A stretch of DNA of 64,000 nucleotides from an uncultured Acetobacterium sp. GTDB taxonomy: Bacteria > Bacillota > Clostridia > Eubacteriales > Eubacteriaceae. Made by a program: the position numbers and the translations under genes. Below the pieces are notes generated by a model, which had not been told where the DNA came from, did not search any database, and worked only from the letters and a program-made list of their open reading frames with translations. The stretch spans positions 2,134,736 through 2,198,735 of the forward strand of contig NZ_OY760905.1 of NCBI RefSeq assembly GCF_963664135.1. The letters are read 5' to 3'. Shown piece after piece: positions 44,507 to 53,469 of this stretch (positions are counted from its first letter, which is position 1; every line of letters begins with the position of its first letter).

Positions 44507-46167
44507 TCCAATTCCTCCACTATCTGCATCCGTTTTTTTAAATCTTCTCGCAACAGGTTTTTCTTTACTTTGCCGCTATCCGTCCGCGGAATTTCATCAA
44601 TAATTTCCAACCGTTCCGGCCAATATCGTTTTGGTATTCCGGTCTTTTGCATATAGTTTAGCAGTTTTTTTAAATTCAGCGGTTCTTTTTTGATTACCAC
44701 ATACGCACAAATTCGTTCACCCAGACGTTCGTCTGGCATGGCGATCACTGCCTGATCTAAAATGTCAGGATGTTTTGACACATAATCACTGATACTATTG
44801 GTATTCAGGTTTTCGCCGCCCCGAACAATGATGTCTTTTTTTCTTCCAATCACGCGAATATTTCCTTTTTCATCTGCCACACATAAGTCGCCGCTATAAA
44901 ACCATCCGTCATCATCCAGATCTCTTTCAGTGGCTGCTTCATCATTTAAATAACCAACAAAGACATTCGGCCCTCTTGACGCCTCTTCACCAATGATTCC
45001 CGATGGAACAGTTTGACGATTTTCATCCACAATGCGAACTTCAATCCCTTCCATTGCCCTTCCGGCGGCACTTCCCATTAATTCAAACGTTTCTTCCGGC
45101 CTGACAAACAGATGGGGAACACTTTCAGTTGATCCGTAGACTTCACATAGTTTAATTCCGTATTGATATGCACATCTCACCATATCCTCGGGGACAGGGG
45201 CGCCCCCACAGAGATAGAATTTAAGGGTACCCAAGCGATCTTTTCCGTTTTTAAGATCATTCAAAATATCATAAATAAAAGGCGTCGAACCCATCGAATA
45301 GGTGCATCGTTCAAGATTGATTTGTTTAATCGCTTTTTGACTGTCAAACTTGTTCTGCAAGACAACTTTTCCGCCGATTAACATCGGAGCGATAATGCCA
45401 TGATGAAAACCGGTTGCATGATTCAATGGCGCCGGCATGAAGATAATGTCATCTTTTGTCACGCCCAGGGTTTTATTGAAATATTTTTCACTAAAAATAA
45501 TGTTGTTATGGGTCAACATTACTCCTTTTACGCCTCCAGTGGTGCCCGATGTATAAAGAATGGCGGCAACATCATTGCTGTTGGTTTTTTTCAGGTTTTC
45601 TTTATTATTGTAAAATAAATTCGAATATAATGAATGCTCGCAAAATGAAGGTTCCCTTAAAATCTCTTTTAGTGTTATTGTTTTCCCAGCTCGGCTCTTT
45701 TGGTTATCCAATAAAATGACACTCTTAAGACCGCCCAGCTGTTCGATGGCACCCTGAATGATCGCTTCATAATTTGTTTTATGATACCAGGTGGGACATA
45801 AGAAGACCTTGCTGTTAGCGTAATTCAGTAGATATTCCAGCTCTTTTCCGGTATAACACATGCCAATCGGATTAATAATTGCCCCTATTTTTAAACAGGC
45901 CATGGTTATCAGAACAAATTCACTCCATACCGGTACCTGGAAGGAGACAACATCGCCGGGAATAATTCCCACCTTACGAAAATAAGCAGCAATAATCTCA
46001 GCTTTTTCATCAACCACCTGATACGTGTAACGATTGCCCCGATCATCGACAACAAACTCACGTTCCCGATAATTCGCAACGGTGGCATTCCAGTAATCCA
46101 ACAGCGTTTCTTTGCACCAATAGCCCAACTGTTCATATAATTCTTTTCGATGCTGATTTATTTTCAT
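44482..46167 (-). CDS. Acyl-CoA synthetase, AMP-forming (CaiC/CarB-like)
   Basis: A 561-residue ANL-superfamily ligase that activates a carboxylic acid with ATP and CoA. Core motifs are YTSGTTGGVKGVMLTH (A3), YGSTES (A5), YSGDLCVADEKGNIRVIGRKKDIIVRGGENL (A7-A8, here split: YSGDL and GRKKDIIVRGGEN) and the catalytic Lys in PRTDSGKVKKN near the C-terminus. Overall it looks like crotonobetaine/carnitine-CoA ligase CaiC. In this operon it would activate an unsaturated acid for reduction by the acyl-CoA dehydrogenases. AAGGGG precedes the ATG. Confidence 0.88.
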   Translation of the reverse strand: MKINQHRKELYEQLGYWCKETLLDYWNATVANYREREFVVDDRGNRYTYQVVDEKAEIIAAYFRKVGIIPGDVVSFQVPVWSEFVLITMACLKIGAIINPIGMCYTGKELEYLLNYANSKVFLCPTWYHKTNYEAIIQGAIEQLGGLKSVILLDNQKSRAGKTITLKEILREPSFCEHSLYSNLFYNNKENLKKTNSNDVAAILYTSGTTGGVKGVMLTHNNIIFSEKYFNKTLGVTKDDIIFMPAPLNHATGFHHGIIAPMLIGGKVVLQNKFDSQKAIKQINLERCTYSMGSTPFIYDILNDLKNGKDRLGTLKFYLCGGAPVPEDMVRCAYQYGIKLCEVYGSTESVPHLFVRPEETFELMGSAAGRAMEGIEVRIVDENRQTVPSGIIGEEASRGPNVFVGYLNDEAATERDLDDDGWFYSGDLCVADEKGNIRVIGRKKDIIVRGGENLNTNSISDYVSKHPDILDQAVIAMPDERLGERICAYVVIKKEPLNLKKLLNYMQKTGIPKRYWPERLEIIDEIPRTDSGKVKKNLLREDLKKRMQIVEELDCRSRNLA

Positions 46168-46289
46168 TCTTCTTTCATCCCCTTTTATATCAGAAGAGCA
46201 TCTTATCCAGTGGCAGCTAGCAGTACTGCTTTTTCATAAGACTTTGCAACACTGCTATTTGCCCTCAATAATTGTTGACTTTGTTAGTT

Positions 46290-47639
46290 TTAAGCCTTTT
46301 CCGGTTTAATCGGTTCCAGTTTTGCTACCAGTGCCAGTACCGATCCAATAATACAAACTGCGGCACAAACCCAGAGGGCGTAACCATAAGCAACAGCATT
46401 ACTGGCGCCGGCATTTAAGCCCGCATCAACGACTAACCCCGTTACTGTTGGTGCCAAGACCCCTGCGATCGCTCCGATGATACCGGCCAAGCCGGAGTAA
46501 ACACCCACGTTAGCTGGGCAAATAGCTGATGGTACCGAGAAATAGCCGCCCATTGTCAGACAAAGGAATCCATAGGATAAGGATACTGCTGCAATAACAA
46601 AGGTCGGATCGGTGGCATTCGCACCGACAAAGATTAGTACAGCGGCACCAATCATCCCGACGACCTGTACTAATTTACGGCCAATTTTATCGCCCAATTT
46701 CTTTGAAGCACCATCTGCAATAAAGCCACCCACAAAATAGGCAAAGAATCCGACAATAAAAGGTGTCGCTCCGGCACTGATGCTCATCCCCCGTCCGATT
46801 GTAAAGTAATTAGGCAGCCAGGTCGTCGCAAAAAAGTACATATAGACTGCGCACCCATATGATAAACACATCAACCAAACCGCAGGAGTTCTAAAAATAG
46901 CTTTTTTAGTCAGAACAACCGGTTTTGTGTTTTCCTGACCTTCCGGTCGTTGTTGAATCCATTCAATTTCTTTCTCATTAACCCGTTTGTGTTCTTTGGG
47001 GGAGGATTTTCCGACGATCACCCAGATAATACACCAGATAGGGAAAATGATTGCGTAAATATAAAAGAGATTCTGCCAGCCAATCAGCGGCAGCATTGCT
47101 GCTGCGATGTACATATTAAGAGCTGAACCCAAAGGACAGCCTGCCTGTACCAATGCCGACGCAACACCAAATTCTCTTTTGGGAAACCACTTACCTAAAT
47201 TTGACATCGCTCCGGGAACGATGCACCCCTGGGAAGCACCTTCTAAAATACGAACCAGTATCATCAGGAACATGGTCACCCCGATAATCGGCGTAAAGAA
47301 TGTAAATACCCCTGATAGTAATAAACTGATGATCAAAACCTTGGTTGCGCCATATTTATCAGCAATTGATCCTGATGGAACCATTGTAATCATATAACCA
47401 ATAAAAAATGCAGTTGAGGCGTAACCAAATTGTGCTGACGTCCAGCCATACTGTTCCATGATCGATTTTCCAGATACTGAGAAGACGGTTCTTCCCATAA
47501 ACATTGCCATAAAGGAAAGTGCCAATACGACTGCCACTGCCCATCTTACATTTGTTTTTTTACCGCCTAATTCTATGGGTATGGCTGCAGCTCCGCCAGT
47601 GTTTACCGATTGTACATTTGTTTTATTTTCATTACTCAT
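46290..47639 (-). CDS. MFS transporter, anion:cation symporter-like
   Basis: A 449-residue transporter with about 12 helices. It shows FMGRTVFSVSGKSIMEQYGW in helix 1 and the following loop, GYMITMVPSGSIADKYGATK in loop 2-3, and VRILEGASQGCIVPGAM in helix 4. It is similar in plan to the MFS protein at 41540. Lying inside the acyl-CoA operon between etfA and the CoA ligase, it is the likely importer of the acid substrate or exporter of the reduced product. AAAGGAAA precedes the ATG. Confidence 0.86.
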   Translation of the reverse strand: MSNENKTNVQSVNTGGAAAIPIELGGKKTNVRWAVAVVLALSFMAMFMGRTVFSVSGKSIMEQYGWTSAQFGYASTAFFIGYMITMVPSGSIADKYGATKVLIISLLLSGVFTFFTPIIGVTMFLMILVRILEGASQGCIVPGAMSNLGKWFPKREFGVASALVQAGCPLGSALNMYIAAAMLPLIGWQNLFYIYAIIFPIWCIIWVIVGKSSPKEHKRVNEKEIEWIQQRPEGQENTKPVVLTKKAIFRTPAVWLMCLSYGCAVYMYFFATTWLPNYFTIGRGMSISAGATPFIVGFFAYFVGGFIADGASKKLGDKIGRKLVQVVGMIGAAVLIFVGANATDPTFVIAAVSLSYGFLCLTMGGYFSVPSAICPANVGVYSGLAGIIGAIAGVLAPTVTGLVVDAGLNAGASNAVAYGYALWVCAAVCIIGSVLALVAKLEPIKPEKA

Positions 47640-47658
47640 CGGAATTTCCTTTCATTTT

Positions 47659-48672
47659 CTAATTGAGATTTTTTGCGACTCTCATTTCTTTAATCATTGC
47701 CGGAATCATTTCAAAAACATCACCGACAATGCCATAATCAGCCACTTCAAAAATTGGAGCGGTGGCATCCTTATTGATGGCAATAATGGTATCGGACTCC
47801 GTCATCCCGGCCAAATGCTGTACTGCCCCTGAAATGCCGCAGGCAATATAAACTTTTGGGGATACAGTTTTACCGGTCTGTCCCACCTGCTTACTTTGCG
47901 GAATCCAGCCAGCATCAACCGATGCCCGAGAAGCGCCTACCGTTCCCCCCAGAAGATCTGCCAGTTCCTCCAGCATCGCAAAATTTTCCGGGCCTTTGAG
48001 GCCACGTCCGCCGGAGACAATGTATTCTGCTTCTTCCAGGCGAATTCCCGATTCATCGTTGGCTTTTATAAAATCAATCACCTTTGTCAGGATATCTTCT
48101 GCTTTGGTGTGAATGTCTTCGCGAATCATCACCGGCATGCGGTTCTGAGTTTTTTCGGGTTTTTTAAAAGCTCCCGGTCTTACGGTTCCCATTTGCGGTC
48201 TTGTTTCGCTGCAGAGAATGCGGGCATACAGATTACCCCCGAAGGCCGGTCTTTCCCAAACAACATTGCCCGTGTCTTCTTCCACGCTTAGTGCAGTACA
48301 GTCTGCTGTTAACCCTGTTTTTAAACAAATGGCCAGCTTTGATCCTAAATCTCGGCCATTTGCTGTTGCTCCAATCAGAATTGTGTTCGGATGATATTTG
48401 GCACATAATTCCAAAATGGCATGGCCATAGGCATCCGATGAATAATTCTCATACTCATCGCCCTGTACCGCATAGATGATATCGGCACCATACTCAGTGG
48501 CTCCTTTAATACCATCATCAACATCTTTTCCGATCACTACTGCACACAGTTTTTGTTTCAAGGCATCGGCCAGCAATCGACCCTGTCCCAACAGTTCAAA
48601 ACCAACATCTTTTGGTTGTCCCTGAAAACACTCCATAAATACCCATACGTCCTGATATTGTTTTAAATCCAT
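47659..48672 (-). CDS. etfA: Electron transfer flavoprotein alpha subunit
   Basis: A 337-residue EtfA/FixB protein. The C-terminal FAD domain contains IVSGGRGLKGPENFAMLEELAD, GASRASVDAGWIPQSKQVGQTGKTVSP and GISGAVQHLAGM. The N-terminus lacks the extra two-cluster ferredoxin domain described for Acetobacterium woodii CarE, so if this Etf bifurcates it does so in the simpler Bcd-EtfAB manner. The ATG at 48672 follows AAGGAGG; an upstream frame extension to 48720 would overlap etfB. Confidence 0.92.
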   Translation of the reverse strand: MDLKQYQDVWVFMECFQGQPKDVGFELLGQGRLLADALKQKLCAVVIGKDVDDGIKGATEYGADIIYAVQGDEYENYSSDAYGHAILELCAKYHPNTILIGATANGRDLGSKLAICLKTGLTADCTALSVEEDTGNVVWERPAFGGNLYARILCSETRPQMGTVRPGAFKKPEKTQNRMPVMIREDIHTKAEDILTKVIDFIKANDESGIRLEEAEYIVSGGRGLKGPENFAMLEELADLLGGTVGASRASVDAGWIPQSKQVGQTGKTVSPKVYIACGISGAVQHLAGMTESDTIIAINKDATAPIFEVADYGIVGDVFEMIPAMIKEMRVAKNLN

Positions 48673-48688
48673 AGTTTGGTCCTCCTTT

Positions 48689-49477
48689 TTATAATATTTT
48701 CGCTTCTGCCAGTTTGCCAAACAGAACCCTTGCAGTTTCCCGGGGATTGATGATCTCCAGCATTTCGCAACACGCTTGACGCTTTGGTGTGAAGGTTGAT
48801 TTTACCCGGGTTGGTGATCCTTTTAAACCAATTTTTGTCGTGTCCATATCTGGTAGATCGGCCAGTGTAATATTCGGTATTTCAGCTTTTAACGATTCAA
48901 TTTTTCGCTTAATCGTCGCATATCGGGGCTTGTTTGTTTCTTTTGTGGCGGTGCACAAAATCGGCAGCTTCGCTTCAACAATCTCCACACCCTCTTCTAT
49001 TTCCCGTTCTACCGTACATTTTTTGCCGTCAATTTTAATACTTAACACATGGGTCAGTCGGGCAATGCCCAGGTGTTCGGCAATACTCGGGGCGGTTTGC
49101 CCGGTATCACCATCGATGGCTTGTTTTCCGCCCATGATGACATCAAATGGACCCAACTTTTGAATAACCTTTGATAAAATATAACTGGTAGCGTAGGTGT
49201 CAGAGCCGCCAAATGCGCGATCGGTTACCAGATAAGCCTGGTCGGCGCCCATCGAAAGCGCTTCGCGTAGTGTTACCTTAGCTTGTTCTGGACCCATTGA
49301 AATAACTGTTACCATCCCGCCGTACTGTTCTTTTAACTGCAGTGCTTCTTCGAGTGCGTTTTTATCAAACGGATTCATAATGCTGGGAACCCCTTGACGA
49401 ATCAGCGTATTTTTAACCGGATCAATCTTAATTTCAGTTGTATCCGGAACCTGTTTTACACAAACAACAATATTCAT
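48689..49477 (-). CDS. etfB: Electron transfer flavoprotein beta subunit
   Basis: A 262-residue EtfB/FixA protein, with CVKQVPDTTEIKIDP at the start, LSMGADQAYLVTDRAFGGSDTYATSYIL, GKQAIDGDTGQTAPSIAEHLG and the family signature EREIEEGVEIVEAKLPIL near residue 155. It pairs with EtfA, 16 bases downstream. GGGGGAAC precedes the ATG. It carries electrons for the two neighbouring acyl-CoA dehydrogenases. Confidence 0.94.
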   Translation of the reverse strand: MNIVVCVKQVPDTTEIKIDPVKNTLIRQGVPSIMNPFDKNALEEALQLKEQYGGMVTVISMGPEQAKVTLREALSMGADQAYLVTDRAFGGSDTYATSYILSKVIQKLGPFDVIMGGKQAIDGDTGQTAPSIAEHLGIARLTHVLSIKIDGKKCTVEREIEEGVEIVEAKLPILCTATKETNKPRYATIKRKIESLKAEIPNITLADLPDMDTTKIGLKGSPTRVKSTFTPKRQACCEMLEIINPRETARVLFGKLAEAKIL

Positions 49478-49490
49478 TTTCGTTCCCCCT

Positions 49491-50633
49491 TTACTTGTAT
49501 TCTCGCTCTAATTCACTGGCGATGGTCAGTCTCTGGATCTGATTGGCGCCTTCAAAAATCTGAAATATCTTACAGTCCCGCATTAGCTTTTCAACTGGGT
49601 ATTCCTTGCTGTATCCATATCCACCAAAAATCTGAACGGCATTGGATGTGACTTCCTGGGCACAATCCGAGACAAACGTTTTTGTGATTGAGCCTTCTTT
49701 TCGTACCAGACTGCCATGATCCATCATCCGCATGGTGTTATTAACCAGCACTCGGGAGGCTTCTGTTTTTATCGCCATATCCGCCAACATCTGCTGAACC
49801 ATCTGGAATTTGATAATCGGTTGTCCAAATTGTTTTCTTTCTTTGGCATACTTCACGGATTCGTCCAGTGCGCGCTGCATAATCCCAACTGCCATGGTCG
49901 CCACAAACGCTCTGGATAAATTTAAAGCATTTAATGCCAGTTTGAAACCCGAGCCTTCTGGCCCAACCATGCTGGAGGCTGGTACTCTGACATTTTCAAA
50001 GGTCACATCGGTTGTATTTGAAAGGCGCAGACCCATTTTGTTTTCATGTTTACCAATGGTAATTCCCGGCGCATCGGCATCAATAATAAAGGCTGAAATC
50101 CCTTTATGGCCGGCTTCGGTATCGGTCTTAAAGAACCCGACAAACAAGGCTGCAATTTCACCGTTGGTGATGAACGTCTTGGCCGCATTTAAAATATAAT
50201 CATCGCCATCTTTAACAGCGGTCCCTCTTAATGCGGCTGGATCAGAACCGGCATTGGGTTCGGTTAAAGCAAAGGCGGCAAAGTTCCCTTTGCCAATAAT
50301 ATCAGCAAAGTACTTCCCTTGTTCCGGTGTCCCGGAAAGGATTACATTTCTAAGTGCTACAAACGTCGTTACCAACGTAATCGCATAACCGGCGTCAACT
50401 TTTGCTAGTTCCTCAAAAATCATCGCTGTTGTTTCATAACTTAAACCGGTTCCGCCGTACTCCTCCGGTATTTCCAGCATGTGCAGACCCATATCAAATG
50501 CCCATTTGAATAAATCTTTTGGACACTCACCTTTTTCATCCAGTTCCTGAACAAATGGCTTGATCTCATTTTCCGCCATCTCTTTGACCAGCGCAATCAG
50601 TGCTTTTTGTTCTTCGGTATATAATAAACTCAT
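49491..50633 (-). CDS. Acyl-CoA dehydrogenase / enoyl-CoA reductase (Bcd/CarC-like)
   Basis: A 380-residue flavoprotein of the short-chain acyl-CoA dehydrogenase family. It shows FALTEPNAGSDPAALRGTAV in the substrate/FAD region, KTFITNGEIAALFV, KMGLRLSNTTDVTFENVRVP, and the catalytic Glu in FEGANQIQRLTIA near residue 367. Directly followed by etfBA, it has the layout of butyryl-CoA dehydrogenase and of caffeyl-CoA reductase, which reduce the enoyl-CoA double bond with Etf as partner. GGAGGG precedes the ATG. Confidence 0.9.
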   Translation of the reverse strand: MSLLYTEEQKALIALVKEMAENEIKPFVQELDEKGECPKDLFKWAFDMGLHMLEIPEEYGGTGLSYETTAMIFEELAKVDAGYAITLVTTFVALRNVILSGTPEQGKYFADIIGKGNFAAFALTEPNAGSDPAALRGTAVKDGDDYILNAAKTFITNGEIAALFVGFFKTDTEAGHKGISAFIIDADAPGITIGKHENKMGLRLSNTTDVTFENVRVPASSMVGPEGSGFKLALNALNLSRAFVATMAVGIMQRALDESVKYAKERKQFGQPIIKFQMVQQMLADMAIKTEASRVLVNNTMRMMDHGSLVRKEGSITKTFVSDCAQEVTSNAVQIFGGYGYSKEYPVEKLMRDCKIFQIFEGANQIQRLTIASELEREYK

Positions 50634-50649
50634 CTATTTCGACCCTCCT

Positions 50650-51873
50650 TTATTTTTTGAGAAGTTTTAATCCGGCTACTGCACCCTGTTCGATGGACTC
50701 ATTAATCTGAGCATCATTGTAGCCAAGTTCTTTCATGATTTCCTGGGTATGGGCGCCCTGCGGTTGACAGGTTTCCAGCCGTGGTTCCGACATCGATTCA
50801 AATAAAATTGGATTGGTGGCAACCATCCGCTTACCGGAGGGATAGTCAACCTTGGCCAAAATATTGTTTGCCCATACTTGTTCGTCTTCGTACACATCCA
50901 GTGGTTCATTTGCTGCCTCACAGGGAAGTTCATTATCAGAAAGCATTTTCACCAGATCTGACCGGTTAATCTGGGCAATGGCTTCATCCAGTCTGTCAAT
51001 GACTTCGCTGTTGCGTTTATTGGCATTTAGCTGGGCACAATTGGTATATCGGGCATTATCCACCATATCATCAAGTTTTAATAGTGCCATAATTTTATTG
51101 AAATCCCGATCATATTCCGGACAGCACATAATCACCCATTTTTCATCCTTAGTCCGGTAACAGTTATTAAACGGGTTTACCACTTCTCTCCGGCTTTTGG
51201 GATACTGGTTGCCATACTGCGCAGAGATCATTGCAACGCTTAACATAAAGGAAGCCGCGTGTTGAAGTCCAACGGTCACCTTTTCACCTTTACCGGTTTT
51301 TTCGCGGTTGTATAGCGCCCCGCAAATTCCCGCCAACAGAGCAATGGATACCTGAAAATCGCCAAATCCATTGGGTGGATTCATGGGCGACCCACCCTTA
51401 TCAACGGTTGTCCCTAAAACCCCGCCTCTAGCCATGTAACAGGTCGCATCAAAACCGGGTTTATCCTTATCCGGACCTTTTTCGCCATAACCAGTAACCT
51501 GGGCAAATATTAATCTCGGAAATTTTACTTTTAACGTATCGTAATCTAACCCAAGTTTGACCAGACCTTTGGTTCGGGTGTTGGTTACGAACACATCGGC
51601 TTCCGCTAATAACTTATCCATCACTTCCAGGCCTTGTTCGGTTTTTAAATTGATTGTAATAAACCGTTTGTCCATATTAGCCACATCAAAAGCAAGGTTT
51701 TCATCATCGGTAAACGGCATATTGAAAACTGCACCCTGTTCTCTGGCCGGATCACCTTTGGGAGCTTCCACTTTAATTAAATCGGCCCCCCACTCCCCCA
51801 TCACCCGTACCGTGGTAGGAGCAGCTAAATAGGTTGTTAAATCAACGACTTTTACTCCTTTTAAAGGTTCCAT
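50650..51873 (-). CDS. Type III CoA-transferase (CaiB/BaiF family)
   Basis: A 407-residue family III CoA-transferase, starting MEPLKGVKVVDLTTYLAAP. It has the conserved WGADLIKVEAPKGDPAREQG, a catalytic Asp near residue 170 region (GFDATCYMARGGVLG, then NPPNGFGDFQVSIALLAGICGAL) and the small Gly-rich contacts of CaiB. It would move CoA from the reduced product to a new substrate, saving ATP. The ATG at 51873 is preceded by AAAGGAG; the frame extends to 51906 but that start has no ribosome site. Confidence 0.88.
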   Translation of the reverse strand: MEPLKGVKVVDLTTYLAAPTTVRVMGEWGADLIKVEAPKGDPAREQGAVFNMPFTDDENLAFDVANMDKRFITINLKTEQGLEVMDKLLAEADVFVTNTRTKGLVKLGLDYDTLKVKFPRLIFAQVTGYGEKGPDKDKPGFDATCYMARGGVLGTTVDKGGSPMNPPNGFGDFQVSIALLAGICGALYNREKTGKGEKVTVGLQHAASFMLSVAMISAQYGNQYPKSRREVVNPFNNCYRTKDEKWVIMCCPEYDRDFNKIMALLKLDDMVDNARYTNCAQLNANKRNSEVIDRLDEAIAQINRSDLVKMLSDNELPCEAANEPLDVYEDEQVWANNILAKVDYPSGKRMVATNPILFESMSEPRLETCQPQGAHTQEIMKELGYNDAQINESIEQGAVAGLKLLKK

Positions 51874-51956
51874 ATTTTTCTCCTTTTTTTCTGCATTTGT
51901 GAACATAGCCCTTCGAATCTTATCGAAAGGCTATGTTTAAAAGCTATTAAAAATTC

Positions 51957-53129
51957 TTAGTTAATTTCGATGACGCCGCCGCTGGCAATTAGTTTTCTGG
52001 ATGCCGTTAAGCGCTGAACCGTTCTTGGGCCTTCTTCCAACCACATGGCCCGGCAGTCTCGATATAATCGTTCAACCGGACCGTAGACGCAGTCTTCAAA
52101 GTATCCGATCCCACCGAATATTTCCAGCATGTAGTCTGATACCAGTTTAACAGTGTTGATGCTGTGCAGTTTACACATCGCTGCTTTCATTTCGATGTCT
52201 TTACCAGCTTCAAAATCTTTCGCAAAATCATAAACCATCAATCTTAACGCATGAATTTCGGTTCCCATATCGGCAATGTTTTGTTGAATGGCTTGTCGTG
52301 CGACTAATGGTTTCCCGAAAGTGACCCGATCTTTAGCTCTGGCAATGGTCATTTCTAACATTCTTTGAGCCATTCCAAGGTTACTCACGCCGATATGTGC
52401 TCGCGATACGGATAATGAATGCATGGCAATTTTTAAACCGTCACCTTCTTCTCCTAATAGGTATTTCTTATTCAGGCGCATGTCTGTGAATTTTAGTCCT
52501 GCATGACCAGCACCACGACAACCCATCATATGCGGCATGGGTACGATTTCGTAACCTGGTGTATTAACGGGTACAAAGAAACCTGATAGTCTTTTTTCTT
52601 TATCAGCATTCGGATCCGTTACTGCAAAAACATAGGCAAATTCACAACAGTCGGTATGGGAAATTAGGAATTTTTCGCCATTTAAAATATAGTCATCGCC
52701 ATCTTTGACCGCCACTGTATGTAAATCGGCACCGGTTCCACCGGTTTCTTCTGTTAATGCGAAACAGGTAAAGACAGTTTTATCGGCAAATTGACTCATA
52801 TATTCATCTTTTAATTCTTTACTGCCAAAATCATCAAGAATTCGCCAGTTCATATCAGCCGCATAGTGAAGATGCATTCGCATTCCTCCTGGACCTCGGC
52901 TAAATTCTTCCTGTACTTGAAGAATCTGTAATTCATCTAAGCCCCAGCCACCATATTGTTCCGGTAAACTGAATCGATATAAATTATTTTTGATTGAAAG
53001 ATCAAAGAATTCCTGTGGGAATTTATTTGTTACTTCAACCTCTTTTTGAATTTCTTCAAAAGGACCCTCTGCCAATGCTCTAACCTGTTTCAGATATGCT
53101 TGAAATTCTTGTTCATTTAATTTTGCCAT
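51957..53129 (-). CDS. Acyl-CoA dehydrogenase-like reductase (CaiA-related), first gene of the operon
   Basis: A 390-residue acyl-CoA dehydrogenase superfamily protein, with FALTEETGGTGADLHTVAV, GEKFLISHTDCCEFAYVF, a long Gly/Met-rich loop (PHMMGCRGAGHAGLKFTDM), and LEIFGGIGYFEDCVYGPVERLYRDC. The usual catalytic Glu position is kept in LEEGPRTVQRLTAS. It is clearly diverged from the second dehydrogenase in this operon, so the two probably act on different intermediates or form a mixed complex. GAGGAGG precedes the ATG. Confidence 0.87.
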   Translation of the reverse strand: MAKLNEQEFQAYLKQVRALAEGPFEEIQKEVEVTNKFPQEFFDLSIKNNLYRFSLPEQYGGWGLDELQILQVQEEFSRGPGGMRMHLHYAADMNWRILDDFGSKELKDEYMSQFADKTVFTCFALTEETGGTGADLHTVAVKDGDDYILNGEKFLISHTDCCEFAYVFAVTDPNADKEKRLSGFFVPVNTPGYEIVPMPHMMGCRGAGHAGLKFTDMRLNKKYLLGEEGDGLKIAMHSLSVSRAHIGVSNLGMAQRMLEMTIARAKDRVTFGKPLVARQAIQQNIADMGTEIHALRLMVYDFAKDFEAGKDIEMKAAMCKLHSINTVKLVSDYMLEIFGGIGYFEDCVYGPVERLYRDCRAMWLEEGPRTVQRLTASRKLIASGGVIEIN

Positions 53130-53173
53130 TTCTTCCTCCTCGTTGTTTTTTTAACAATCTTTTGGTTGTTTTT

Positions 53174-53179
53174 ATTATA
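53174..53179 (-). promoter_or_regulatory. Putative -10 box of the acyl-CoA operon
   Basis: TATAAT on the minus strand 45-50 bases upstream of the first dehydrogenase ATG. The best -35 (TTGGAT) is 19 bases away, so the promoter is likely to need an activator, in line with the nearby LysR-type dyad. Confidence 0.5.
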
Positions 53180-53231
53180 TAACAGACCCTTTCAACATAT
53201 CCAATAGCTAGTTTTCTGGGTTTTCTCGTTT

Positions 53232-53254
53232 ATTCATCGTTTACACCTATGAAT
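53232..53254. promoter_or_regulatory. Candidate LysR operator ATTCAT-N11-ATGAAT
   Basis: A perfect six-base dyad separated by 11 bases, fitting the T-N11-A rule for LysR-type binding. It lies about 55 bases upstream of the -10 box of the acyl-CoA operon, a usual activator position. ATTCAT half-sites recur near the lysR gene at 42965 and 42983. Confidence 0.5.
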
Positions 53255-53469
53255 CGTTTTTTATCTTGAACCACCTGGGTAAAGATGATATATTATTAAA
53301 TTTACGTTAACTTATTATTTCGATCCCTGCATACATCTGAATTAGTCCCGAATTCTTTAATATTTCTGATAAAAACCAGCTTCTCTCCTTTCTCAGTCCA
53401 GGTTCTCTATTGACAAAAAGTAGGTTTAATGATAAAAATTGAAATAAAACTAATACTGATGAGGGCATT

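Larger units (their letters stand above)
53130..53469. other. Intergenic region between acyl-CoA operon and diguanylate cyclase gene
   Basis: 340 bases holding the operon promoter zone (a perfect minus-strand TATAAT at 53174-53179 with a weak -35 TTGGAT) and a candidate LysR dyad at 53232-53254. A minus-strand frame at 53307-53555 overlaps the next gene and has no support. Confidence 0.55.

Noticed and set aside
47659..48672. Naming etfA as carE of the caffeate system
   Set aside because: The N-terminal two-cluster ferredoxin domain of CarE is absent, so orthology is not supported by sequence alone.
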